Shown in pieces: positions 9,176 through 16,910 of a stretch of 24,473 nt of DNA. Position 1 is the first letter of the stretch, and each line of letters starts with the position of its first letter. Source of the stretch: CAZUGA01 sp964619885 (GTDB lineage: Bacteria; Pseudomonadota; Gammaproteobacteria; Methylococcales; UBA1147); NCBI GenBank assembly GCA_964619885.1, contig CAZUGA010000058.1, positions 1 to 24,473 on the forward strand, given 5' to 3'. The notes beneath the pieces were generated by a model, which made no database searches, had not been told where the DNA came from, and saw only the letters and a program-made list of their open reading frames with translations. Both the position numbers and the translations under genes were made by a program.

Positions 9176-9445
9176 TTATCGGGGGAAGATTAGCCATTGT
9201 CGAAGTACAATATAGCTGCGTAGCTTGGGTAATATGACAACATCGGTCAGATTGATTTCTTCCCCGTTGTCGTAATACCAATTTTCAGAATTTTTGGGAA
9301 TACTCACTAGTAGTTCGTTAAACTCCCATTTTTCCATCAGAAATGAACCGGCTGGTCCCCTGATATACGGTGCGATAAGGTCTATTTCACATGGATCGTA
9401 AAAGTCCGATGGAAAATTGTCTGTGAAGTTTGTTAAATTAATCAC
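9176..9445 (-). CDS. Small acidic hypothetical protein
   Basis: An 89-residue unrecognised protein from a GTG start at 9445. The composition is acidic and aromatic, with segments such as DFYDPCEIDLIAPYIRGPAG, SENWYYDNGEEINLTDVVI and LPKLRSYIVLRQWLIFPR, which look like a folded globular protein rather than random translation. No signal peptide or membrane segment is present and no Shine-Dalgarno sequence is visible. The frame remains open for six codons upstream of the GTG. It lies on the opposite strand to the ATPase/PglZ pair and converges with it. It could be a stand-alone cargo gene. Coding status is probable, function unknown. Confidence 0.45.
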   Translation of the reverse strand: MINLTNFTDNFPSDFYDPCEIDLIAPYIRGPAGSFLMEKWEFNELLVSIPKNSENWYYDNGEEINLTDVVILPKLRSYIVLRQWLIFPR

Positions 9446-9616
9446 TGGTATTGCGTAAGATTTTTAAAAAAACTTTTGCAAACGTATAGGAAATAGTACA
9501 AGTATGATTGCGCCTTCCAATAGTGATTCCCCGGTTGCTATATAAGAACATCATTAACAGCAAACTACAAAGTGCCTATAGATGCTATCGAATCATCAGA
9601 ATATTTTGAGGTAGGT

Positions 9617-9796
9617 TTAGCTTCGCCCATATTTTTGTCGGTAATTAATTGGCGCATTCACATACTGCCCAGTTGCACGGTAGGGATCTAGATCACAGCT
9701 GATTCTATTTCCAATAGGGTGTAATACGATATAAAACCAAGCGCGACCTTCATTATAATAATCGGTGTTGATCGACGTGTTCTGAACTATTAGCAT
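9617..9796 (-). CDS. Small hypothetical protein, 59 residues
   Basis: A short minus-strand frame starting at ATG 9796 and ending in TAA. It encodes an aromatic-rich sequence: TDYYNEGRAWFYIVLHPIG, then NRISCDLDPYRATGQYVNAP, then INYRQKYGRS. The high Tyr/Trp content and absence of low-complexity stretches make it look like a genuine conserved small protein. An AGGA lies about ten bases upstream of the ATG. It is divergent from the nuclease gene, 45 bases apart, and its start overlaps the proposed nuclease promoter, so the two could be expressed alternately. I do not recognise the family. Confidence 0.45.
   Translation of the reverse strand: MLIVQNTSINTDYYNEGRAWFYIVLHPIGNRISCDLDPYRATGQYVNAPINYRQKYGRS
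9768..9796 (+). promoter_or_regulatory. Candidate sigma-70 promoter for the nuclease gene
   Basis: TTGATC (9768-9773), a 17-base spacer and TAGCAT (9791-9796) fit a sigma-70 promoter with four of six matches in each hexamer. Transcription would start about 40 bases ahead of the strong ribosome binding site GGGAGG (9832-9837) of the nuclease gene. Confidence 0.3.
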
Positions 9797-9841
9797 TATA
9801 TTCGAATCCTAGCCGTTACTGGTTTATTACCGGGAGGAAAC

Positions 9842-10738
9842 ATGATGGAAAAAACCCAGATTTTATGGACACCGGCCGGTCAAAACCTAGCGTCGCTCGG
9901 GGCTAAATCATTGGTCGATGTTTCTGATGGAGATACGCCTAATATTCGGATGCCAATTCGGATGCTATCGATTGATACACCGGAAGTGACGGCTAAGTCG
10001 GTTGGTCGTGCCGGAGTTGTCGATGACGAATTTATGCAACTTGTCGGTTGGATTAGAGCAGGCGCTGCCCCCGTTTCAAAAGCGTTCGGTGAATATATTC
10101 TGCCGAAGCTTGAAAACGTTGATGCCGGTACATTGCAATTCCAACAAGGCAAAGAAGCAAGCGCGTATTACAAGAATAAGATAGATGAGAGATTGATTCG
10201 TAAAGGCTCTAGCCGGCGTCGAAACCTGTTTATCCGGGCCGCTGATTCACCGTTTGATAAATACGGGCGTTTGCTGGCTTATGTTGCGCCATCGTATAGC
10301 CAAAAAGAGCGCGAGAATATGACCCGGCGCCAACGTGCGACATTTAATCTAGACATGATTGAAAGTGGATGGGCTGCCCCGTTTATCCTGTTTCCGTCGA
10401 TTCCCGGAGAGCTGGATTTGCCGCTTTATATTGAGATGGCAGTCAGCGCAGAGGACTCACGCAATGGACAATATAGTCATGAATTGTCGTTACCCGGTTA
10501 TGAATATAGGATGTGCGAAAGGTTATACGATATCACTAAAAAGATAGTCAATGGCGTGTCGCTGTCTTATCCGCAACAACTGGGCTGGCGAAGCCGCTAC
10601 TGCGCGGACATGCGCGATCGAAGGCTTGTGGGGCCGGAAAATTATTTTCTGATTCCTCAACCCTATCGAATCTGGATTTGGCCTGAGGATGTACAGCGGG
10701 CAATTGGCATGCTCAATCTTGTGCCTATCGCGAGTTGA
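9842..10738 (+). CDS. Staphylococcal-nuclease-fold (SNase/TNase) protein
   Basis: A 298-residue protein whose first 210 residues carry the thermonuclease signature. DGDT (29-32) is followed by R40 and IDTPE (44-48), which align with catalytic Arg35 and Glu43 of staphylococcal nuclease; DKYGRLLAYV (139-148) supplies the equivalent of Arg87. The segment NLDMIESGWAAPF matches the late helix of the OB fold. It is longer than the usual 150-residue nuclease: an insertion at about 50-130 and a C-terminal extension of about 85 residues are unassigned. No signal peptide is present, so unlike secreted thermonucleases it probably acts in the cytoplasm on DNA or RNA. A strong GGGAGG ends four bases before the ATG at 9842. 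It lies about 770 bases after the ATPase/PglZ pair on the same strand, but with its own promoter. Confidence 0.85.
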   Translation: MMEKTQILWTPAGQNLASLGAKSLVDVSDGDTPNIRMPIRMLSIDTPEVTAKSVGRAGVVDDEFMQLVGWIRAGAAPVSKAFGEYILPKLENVDAGTLQFQQGKEASAYYKNKIDERLIRKGSSRRRNLFIRAADSPFDKYGRLLAYVAPSYSQKERENMTRRQRATFNLDMIESGWAAPFILFPSIPGELDLPLYIEMAVSAEDSRNGQYSHELSLPGYEYRMCERLYDITKKIVNGVSLSYPQQLGWRSRYCADMRDRRLVGPENYFLIPQPYRIWIWPEDVQRAIGMLNLVPIAS

Positions 10739-10755
10739 ACGTTTATCGTGTTTCG

Positions 10756-10800
10756 TCACTTAGGGCTGACGTTGTTCGGTTCATTCAACGCGTTAAGTGA
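10756..10800. repeat. Nested inverted repeat downstream of the nuclease gene
   Basis: Outer arms TCACTTA (10756-10762) and TAAGTGA (10794-10800) pair perfectly. Inside them CGTTG (10770-10774) and CAACG (10786-10790) form a second stem. The right end, GTTAAGT, fits the GTTRRRY core of integron attC sites, but the left end fits RYYYAAC only partly. It is shorter than typical attC sites and has no T tract, so it could be a transcript-end structure, an operator or a degenerate recombination site. Confidence 0.4.
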
Positions 10801-10883
10801 ATTGGCAATCGACTGATTTTATGAGTTATCCAGAGTAGTCTCGAATATCAATTACTTACGACGAATTGTGCTGGAATAATTGC

Positions 10884-11726
10884 ATGAAATATCTAGTTAT
10901 CCTCATTCTTTCCCAGTTCCTGACCGGTTGTGCGAACCCCGGATTAACATTTGTGAATAGCATTGCCTTGTTTGACAACTACGATCTAGTCTCCAATTTG
11001 AAATATGGAGAGAATCAATCCAATCAATTGGATATTTATCAACCCGCCGGGTCACCAAAGGCGACGGTGATTTTCTTTTACGGGGGGTGCTGGGGCGCTT
11101 GTACTGTTTATGGCCGTGAAGAATATCGGTTCGTCGGGCAAGCATTAACTCAGCAGGGTTACCAGGTCGTTGTCCCAGACTACAGGTTGTACCCAGACGT
11201 TTTATTTCCGGAAATCATGCAGGATAGTGCGAAGGTGATTGCATGGGTCAACGAGAACATTGCCCAATATGGCGGTACCCCTGAAAAAGTTTTTTTAATG
11301 GGGCATTCTGCCGGTGGACATATCGCAGCAATGCTAACGGTAAATGAGACTTATCTACCTTCGGAATTGCGCCAAGCCATAAAGGGATTTATTGGTCTTG
11401 CGGCACCGTATGATTTTATCTTAGACAAACCGTATTTAGTGAAACTCTTTTCCGACTTGAATTATATTGAATCTCAGCCCGTTCACTACATTGACGGCAA
11501 TGAACCACCGTTGTTATTGCTCTATGGAAATGAAGACCGTACTGTTTATCCGCGTAATATCATCAATATGACCCGGGCTGTAGAATCTCAAGGGGGCCGT
11601 GTCGAAGCGCACACCTTCGACGGCGTGGATCATGTGGATATTCTAGCCGCATTGTCGATCCCCTATCGCGGTAGTTATCCGGTCATGCAGGCAATTGCCG
11701 CGTTTATAGAAAAACATAGGGGTTGA
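10884..11726 (+). CDS. Lipoprotein alpha/beta-hydrolase (esterase)
   Basis: A 280-residue carboxylesterase-like alpha/beta hydrolase anchored as a lipoprotein. The N-terminus MKYLVILILSQFLTGC is a lipoprotein signal with lipobox LTGC. The oxyanion segment is FFYGGCWGA, a variant of the HGGGW motif. The nucleophile elbow GHSAGG puts Ser at residue 142, with Asp218 in NEDRTVYP and His250 in DGVDHVD completing a plausible triad. The arrangement resembles BD-FAE/kynurenine-formamidase-like esterases. I start it at ATG 10884; an in-frame TTG at 10866 would put six residues ahead of the signal sequence and is less likely. It would act on short esters at the cell envelope; the substrate is unknown. 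It appears monocistronic. Confidence 0.87.
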   Translation: MKYLVILILSQFLTGCANPGLTFVNSIALFDNYDLVSNLKYGENQSNQLDIYQPAGSPKATVIFFYGGCWGACTVYGREEYRFVGQALTQQGYQVVVPDYRLYPDVLFPEIMQDSAKVIAWVNENIAQYGGTPEKVFLMGHSAGGHIAAMLTVNETYLPSELRQAIKGFIGLAAPYDFILDKPYLVKLFSDLNYIESQPVHYIDGNEPPLLLLYGNEDRTVYPRNIINMTRAVESQGGRVEAHTFDGVDHVDILAALSIPYRGSYPVMQAIAAFIEKHRG

Positions 11727-11825
11727 TCAACTTCTGGGACATTGATATTCCAACCAGTAATCTCGATATTCGATGTCATACAATAAAGATTATTTGATTA
11801 ACCAACCTTTAATTCCTAAATCGAC

Positions 11826-12209
11826 ATGACGTTAACGACACGCGCTTTACAATTTCCCGCGATATCCTTGTTGCTACTCGTTTATACCAATCGTTTTCAA
11901 GTTTTGGCCCAACTGATCCGGAACCTTCGTAAACAACACATTGAGCGGGAAAGTGATGTCAATCTGCGGCAATTATCGCTTCTGCAAAAACGCATTGGCT
12001 ATATTAAATATATGCAGGCTTTAGCTATTTTCAGTTTTATTCTTTGTACGTTCTCGATGTTTTCTTTGTTTTTGGATTATCAAATGGCAGGTATGTGGCT
12101 TTTTGGGATTAGCTTACTGTCGATGGTCGGATCATTATTGTTCGCGCTTGTCAAAGTATTGATGTCTACCAACGCGCTATCGGTTGAGTTGGAGGATCTT
12201 CTCAAATAA
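11826..12209 (+). CDS. DUF2721 family membrane protein
   Basis: A 127-residue inner-membrane protein of the DUF2721 type. The family hallmark near the N-terminus is visible as FPAISLLLLVYTNRFQVLAQ. A basic linker with a coiled segment (residues 28-60) follows, then two membrane helices at about 62-85 and 91-113. The end NALSVELEDLL also matches the family. Function is unknown in the family. The gene converges on the short-chain dehydrogenase gene with only 15 bases between stop codons, leaving no room for a separate terminator. Confidence 0.85.
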   Translation: MTLTTRALQFPAISLLLLVYTNRFQVLAQLIRNLRKQHIERESDVNLRQLSLLQKRIGYIKYMQALAIFSFILCTFSMFSLFLDYQMAGMWLFGISLLSMVGSLLFALVKVLMSTNALSVELEDLLK

Positions 12210-12224
12210 ACAGCCGCAACAAAA

Positions 12225-12926
12225 TTACCATTTCTCAACGTAAGGACGTAGATCCAATTCAAAGGTCCAGGCTGATTTCTTCTGTTGTGATAGGTGGTAA
12301 TACGTATCGGCAATGTCATTGGGATGAAGCAATTCGTTATCCGCCGAATCGGCGACATGCTTGCCACCCAAGGCTGGTCCAACAGAGCCATCAAGGATCA
12401 CGTACGCAACGTGAATTCCGTCTGGTCCCGCGTGTTTGGCAATGGACTGCGCGAGACTACGTTGCGCGGCTTTGGCAGGTGCAAAAGGCGCTGTATGAAC
12501 GTTGCCCCGCAGTGACGCGGTTGCGCCGGTTACGATGATTGTGCCGGTTCCAGAACGACGCATATCCGGTAGAACCTGTTGAGCAGCCACTAGCAAGCCC
12601 AATGTATTGATGCGCCATGAGCGTTCAAAATCGTCAATGGTCGTATCATCGATATTCACAAAGACACCCGATCCAGCGTTATAGATCAGTAATTCAACAA
12701 CGCCCATTTCGGCATTGATCGTCTTAAAGGCCGCTTTTATCTGATTCGTATTAGTGGCATCACAACGATATGCTTTTGCATCACCTATCTCGTTCGCTAA
12801 AGAATTGAGGTACTCCATATTTCTTGATAACAGTGCAACTTGGTATCCATTTGCGCCAAACTTATGCGCAAAAGCCGCGCCGTTACCAGGGCCCACACCT
12901 ACGATGACACAAACGGGTTTATTCAT
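12225..12926 (-). CDS. Short-chain dehydrogenase/reductase with Phe at the catalytic Tyr site
   Basis: A 233-residue Rossmann-fold protein. The nucleotide-binding glycine motif is GVGPGNG (residues 10-16) and the NAG motif is at 83-85. After strand IIVTGATASLRG the usual YxxxK appears as FAPAK (148-152), with Phe replacing the catalytic Tyr. The following SLAQSIAKHAGPDGIHVAYV matches a known SDR subfamily that also carries FxxxK, so this looks like a subfamily trait rather than damage. Classical Tyr-dependent reduction is therefore doubtful. GAGGA lies five bases before ATG 12926. An inverted repeat lies just upstream. Substrate unknown. Confidence 0.87.
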   Translation of the reverse strand: MNKPVCVIVGVGPGNGAAFAHKFGANGYQVALLSRNMEYLNSLANEIGDAKAYRCDATNTNQIKAAFKTINAEMGVVELLIYNAGSGVFVNIDDTTIDDFERSWRINTLGLLVAAQQVLPDMRRSGTGTIIVTGATASLRGNVHTAPFAPAKAAQRSLAQSIAKHAGPDGIHVAYVILDGSVGPALGGKHVADSADNELLHPNDIADTYYHLSQQKKSAWTFELDLRPYVEKW

Positions 12927-12941
12927 TTTTTCCTCGGCTGT

Positions 12942-12966
12942 ATTGAATCACTAAAATTGGTTCAAT
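12942..12966. repeat. Operator-like inverted repeat upstream of the SDR gene
   Basis: ATTGAA (12942-12947) and TTCAAT (12961-12966) form a perfect six-base inverted repeat with a 13-base spacer. It begins 16 bases ahead of the SDR start codon, where a TetR-like repressor could block the promoter. No regulator gene is adjacent. Confidence 0.3.
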
Positions 12967-13051
12967 TAGACAATTCAAGCCCGAACAAAGATCGAAAGAC
13001 AGCACTTGGCAAATTGCGAGCATTGGGGAGTTCAAGTGGCTAAAGTATAAT

Positions 13052-14485
13052 CTAAGTCCCGGGTGATTCAGCCATATCCTCGCAGCGGCAGTCACCGGAG
13101 ACCTTGAGTTTCTCGGACAAGTCTCGGAGCGCAGTGCGGATGCCTTCTTCGATGACAGGATGATAGAACGGCATCTCCAATAATTGATTGATGGTGAGTT
13201 GTTGTTGGCATGCCCACGCCAGGAGGTGGGCCGTGTGTTCAACCCGGGGTCCGAACATTTCACCGCCGATCAATCGGCAGCACTGACGATCGGCATAAAG
13301 CCGCACCAAACCCGCGTTTTTTCCCATCACCCGGGCCCGACCTTGGCTTGCGTAATCGATTTCACCAATGGCAATCTGTTGAGGATCGAGTTCCGCGTAG
13401 GATTTTCCAAATAGCGCCATTTGTGGATCAGTAAACGCGATAGCCAGAGGCGTGCGGCGCACATGGGCCATCACGTTTGGAAAAAGCATGCTATTGCTTC
13501 CGGCGATGCGCCCTTCATCACTGGCTTCGTGGAGTAATAGACGATGTCCCGATGCATCACCGGCAAGAAACAGCGGCAGGTCTCCAATCTGGGTGGTCTG
13601 CGCGTTCCAGTTTAGTATCGAACCGTTGTGTATTTGAGCGCCGGCAGATTCTAAATTGAGGTCTAAAAGATTGGGGCGTCGTCCGGCGGCTACCAGTACT
13701 TTTTCGAATGTATTTATTTGCCGTTCGTCATTTGGCCCGTTCCAACCTAACGTAATACCTTCGGCAGTGACGTCCGCTTGGTCTATTTTCGTACAAAGAT
13801 GAAAATCCAGCTGGGAACCAAGAAGTTCAGAGACCGATGATTGAACCGCCGGGTCGGTAAACGGGCCAATTCTGTTTGATCGGCCAAAAAAGGTCATCTG
13901 TACGCCCAGTCGGCTCAAGGCCATACCTAGTTCCAAACCAATAATGCCAGTACCTATGACAGCCATGCTTTTGGGCAACGTTTCGAGCATGAAAACATCA
14001 TCGTTAATAATGATATGCTCGCGAATTTTGTCGAACGGATGGGGTATGACCGGCGAGCTTCCCGAAGCGATTACAACGGAGTTGGCATCAATCTGCGTAT
14101 GGTCGTCAATTTGTAACTGCGTAGCTCCGATAAATTTTGCTCGCCCGATAACGCGGTTTTCCTCGGGAAGTGCCTCCGTGTCCGCAACTACAAAACTGAC
14201 AAATCGATCGCGCTCACTTCGCACTCGCCCTAGAACTGCTTGATCGTCGATCGTAATGTTGCCCGCCTTAATACCAAATTTTTCGGCTTCGGTAATTTCA
14301 TGTGCAGCATCCGCCGCGGCAATCAACAATTTTGATGGCATGCAGCCAACACGGGCGCAGGTTGTTCCATAGGCGCCCGATTCGATCAGGACCCAACTGC
14401 CCCCGGCTTTTTCGATTTCTCGTCTGGCGTTGAGTCCTGCTGAACCCGCGCCAATAATCGCCACATCGACCTTTTTCGCAATCAT
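13052..14485 (-). CDS. Dihydrolipoyl dehydrogenase-like flavoprotein disulfide reductase
   Basis: A 477-residue class I pyridine-nucleotide disulfide oxidoreductase. The FAD site is VAIIGAGSAG near the N-terminus. The redox-active disulfide is in CARVGC (Cys-x4-Cys), and the NAD(P) site is AVIGTGIIGLELG. The second FAD strand is LFLAGDASG, and the C-terminal dimer domain has the catalytic FYHPVIEEG. All active-site elements are intact. I chose ATG 14485 because GGGGA lies seven bases upstream; ATG 14503 would add six residues. No lipoyl-domain E1/E2 gene is nearby, so it is either a general lipoamide dehydrogenase or a related reductase for another disulfide substrate. It is isolated, 199 bases after the preceding operon. 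Confidence 0.9.
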   Translation of the reverse strand: MIAKKVDVAIIGAGSAGLNARREIEKAGGSWVLIESGAYGTTCARVGCMPSKLLIAAADAAHEITEAEKFGIKAGNITIDDQAVLGRVRSERDRFVSFVVADTEALPEENRVIGRAKFIGATQLQIDDHTQIDANSVVIASGSSPVIPHPFDKIREHIIINDDVFMLETLPKSMAVIGTGIIGLELGMALSRLGVQMTFFGRSNRIGPFTDPAVQSSVSELLGSQLDFHLCTKIDQADVTAEGITLGWNGPNDERQINTFEKVLVAAGRRPNLLDLNLESAGAQIHNGSILNWNAQTTQIGDLPLFLAGDASGHRLLLHEASDEGRIAGSNSMLFPNVMAHVRRTPLAIAFTDPQMALFGKSYAELDPQQIAIGEIDYASQGRARVMGKNAGLVRLYADRQCCRLIGGEMFGPRVEHTAHLLAWACQQQLTINQLLEMPFYHPVIEEGIRTALRDLSEKLKVSGDCRCEDMAESPGT

Positions 14486-14683
14486 TTTCCATTCCCCGTA
14501 CATCGATTGATGCTAATTTTTGAATAGTCATATTAACGGATTCGAAGCTCTTTTTGTTGCTCACTTTGGCGACCGATCTCATATTCCCAATCGCAGGTTT
14601 TTACGATGCTTGTTGGTCAAGCAGCGCCAGGATTTTGCAGCAATTGTTCATTGCTTGTAGATGCGGTTGGCAGACTCAGTGGT

Positions 14684-15760
14684 TTATTCCCAAAGTTTTC
14701 CAAAGACCTGCTGCGAATGCGGAACCTCTCCTTCCTCGGTGTAGATACTGCTATCACTGACCCTAGGGAATAGCGGTCGCCAAGGTTTGTCCGGCGCGCG
14801 GCAGTCCCAATCCCAAAAAATTTGCGGCACATTGTTCGGGCATTGGAAAAAAAACACCGAGTGGCTCATGATATTGAATAAGCCCTCGCAATAGGGTGCC
14901 GAGATATATTTGTCGAGCAAGGATCTGACACGAATGATTTCCGATTCGCCCATGTGGCTTTCGGGTGCGAGCAACGAAACTTCTTCACTGACGCTAACCA
15001 GCTGAACTTGCCGCGGTTTAACCACATCGAATGTTTTTCTGATTTGTTTAATCTGTTCGATTTCGTCGCTTTCGTCCAGACGGTAAAGTATTTTGACCAA
15101 GGGATCAAAATTTCCGCGATTCATCTGATAAAAAGTATCTATAGCGCGTTTATTCGCAACCAACGTACCGAGGTAGACTTTGGCATAGCGATTAAATAGC
15201 GCGTGATGATCTCTACGATAGCTGAATGAAAAGAACTGGCAACCAGTCCCTACGTAGTCATCGAGTAACACCAAAGCACACTTAGAAAAATCTGTTTTTT
15301 GGGATTCGAGTGCTTCAAGATTGGTAAATTCTAAGCTCCGGATACCGTTTGCTTTGCGATAAAAATAACAGACCAAATCGCCGCTTTTTGAGCAGAATGT
15401 ACGGCTGAAGTCGATTTGATCGTAACAGTGTTCGGGGTCCGTATTTACTATGAAGCCATCGTGCTGAAGTCGTTCTTTCAGTTTTGTATGCAATATCTGT
15501 AGCCCAAAATGAACCCGCCGATATCCCCAATAATCGATCAATTCCGCCAACCGCAGTGCAATTGAACGATCTTCGATTTCAAATTGATCCAGCCAGGTAT
15601 TTATATTGTCCCGACCGACAAAGTCTTCGTTAAATCGGTGGTAGAGCGTATCAATATAATTTTTGACCATAATCCAAAAACAGAATGTCAATGGGTAAGC
15701 TTGGGCGCGGCAATAAGGTAGCGTAATTTTCTGGGAGAATTTGTTGTTGGCAAAGGCCAT
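14684..15760 (-). CDS. PRTase-CE-like phosphoribosyltransferase
   Basis: A protein of up to 358 residues with a PRPP-binding signature VLLDDYVGTG (164-173) after a hydrophobic strand, as in type I phosphoribosyltransferases. The N-terminal helical part INTWLDQFEIEDRSIAL, the late segment QCPNNVPQIFW (306-316) and WRPLFPR (327-333) resemble the PRTase-CE group found in predicted prokaryotic conflict systems. It is not a normal salvage or biosynthetic enzyme. The ATG at 15760 follows the amidohydrolase stop by one base, implying coupling. The first 30 residues do not look like domain sequence, and an ATG at 15670 would start exactly at the recognisable domain. It is the last gene of a four-gene operon. 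The PRTase fold is well supported; a defence role is inference. Confidence 0.75.
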   Translation of the reverse strand: MAFANNKFSQKITLPYCRAQAYPLTFCFWIMVKNYIDTLYHRFNEDFVGRDNINTWLDQFEIEDRSIALRLAELIDYWGYRRVHFGLQILHTKLKERLQHDGFIVNTDPEHCYDQIDFSRTFCSKSGDLVCYFYRKANGIRSLEFTNLEALESQKTDFSKCALVLLDDYVGTGCQFFSFSYRRDHHALFNRYAKVYLGTLVANKRAIDTFYQMNRGNFDPLVKILYRLDESDEIEQIKQIRKTFDVVKPRQVQLVSVSEEVSLLAPESHMGESEIIRVRSLLDKYISAPYCEGLFNIMSHSVFFFQCPNNVPQIFWDWDCRAPDKPWRPLFPRVSDSSIYTEEGEVPHSQQVFGKLWE

Positions 15761-15761
15761 T

Positions 15762-16910
15762 TCATAATAAGTCTAACCGGTAGAAGCGCGCTGCATTATC
15801 CACTAGGATCTTACGCCGGTCTGACTCCGGTAATGATGCAAGATTATTCTCGATATAGTCGTGTGAGTTTGGAAAAGCGGACGTGAAGTGAAAGGCGTCT
15901 GCCTCCCAAAGAATATTATCAATGCCGATTGCGGCTAGGTGTTCTTGGGTAATCTTTTCGTACCAAAAATTAACCGCGCACTGGCGTCGAAAATATTCGC
16001 TGGGTTTGAGTGGCATTCCTTGTTCCCAGAGCTTGCCTGCCTCCCACTGGTGGTCACAGGTCTCCAAAAGGTGCGGCACCCATCCTAGGCCTGCCTCGAT
16101 GGATATACATTGCAATTTCGGAAAACGGGATAGTACTCCCGAAAACAGCAGATTGCCGAACAGTTCAGCATTCCCTAGCATCGCGCGCATCGAAACATAA
16201 GCCTGCAATTGCGCTGGGTTATAGCCTTTCCATACCTCTCGCCCGAGCATAGTAGTGGGGCCAATATGGAAAACCAAAGGCATATTTGCTTCTTCGCAAG
16301 CTGAATATACCGGATCCCAATGTGATTCATTGAAGTGCGGAAGACCGAGGATCTCAGGCGCGGCTAACCACATCAGCGCGCGGTGACCGCGCGCTGCACA
16401 CCGGTTGATTTCAGTCACCGCCAACGAAACATCCCAAAGTGGCGCCAGACATTGAGGGATAAAACGTGGACTTAGGTTATACCATTCGTCAATGACCCAG
16501 TCATTATAAGCCTGAATACAGGCGAGCCTGTAAGCTGGGGTTTCGGCATCGATAAATTCCGCGGAACTCCACACCTTTGAAATATTCGGAAAGAATGCCT
16601 GCGCGTCAGTCCCATCAAATTCCATGGCACGGAGCCGTGCATCAGGTTGATAAGTTTCTTTGGGCACATCCTCCCAAATTCGTACGATACTATCCGCTTG
16701 GGTACGGTCTTCCAGTGCGGCGGCAATACCTCTGGAAACAGGGCGGAGTTTTTTTCCGGCAACAAACCAGTAATCACGGCCATCATCGCCTCGATTGACC
16801 TGCGGCGCGAGTGATCGATACTTTTTCGGCAAACGATCGACAAATAGGTGCCTGTCTTCCTGCAGATGGTCGTCGGTAGAGATAACCCCATGCTTGATTT
16901 CAAGTTTCAC
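15762..16910 (-). CDS. ACMSD-like metal-dependent amidohydrolase
   Basis: A 382-residue amidohydrolase-2 family (TIM-barrel) protein, related to aminocarboxymuconate-semialdehyde decarboxylase. The N-terminal metal motif reads STDDHLQE (11-18). PLVFHIGP (211-218) supplies His215, ISIEAGLGW (269-277) Glu272, and ILWEADAFHFTSAFPNS (333-349) Asp338. In most relatives the last motif is SDYPH-like, so the ADAFH variant is unusual. It would decarboxylate or hydrolyse a small aromatic-derived or carboxylic substrate. The start is GTG 16910 with GGAG seven bases upstream, inside the 3' end of the transporter gene (11-base overlap), so translation is coupled. Confidence 0.87.
   Translation of the reverse strand: MKLEIKHGVISTDDHLQEDRHLFVDRLPKKYRSLAPQVNRGDDGRDYWFVAGKKLRPVSRGIAAALEDRTQADSIVRIWEDVPKETYQPDARLRAMEFDGTDAQAFFPNISKVWSSAEFIDAETPAYRLACIQAYNDWVIDEWYNLSPRFIPQCLAPLWDVSLAVTEINRCAARGHRALMWLAAPEILGLPHFNESHWDPVYSACEEANMPLVFHIGPTTMLGREVWKGYNPAQLQAYVSMRAMLGNAELFGNLLFSGVLSRFPKLQCISIEAGLGWVPHLLETCDHQWEAGKLWEQGMPLKPSEYFRRQCAVNFWYEKITQEHLAAIGIDNILWEADAFHFTSAFPNSHDYIENNLASLPESDRRKILVDNAARFYRLDLL

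Noticed and set aside
13184..13434. Overlapping plus-strand frames inside the flavoprotein reductase gene
   Set aside because: Both are antisense to conserved dimer-domain coding sequence and look like shadows.
14637..14660. AGCAAT/ATTGCT hairpin after the PRTase gene as a terminator
   Set aside because: The stem is only six bases and no T tract follows on the minus strand.
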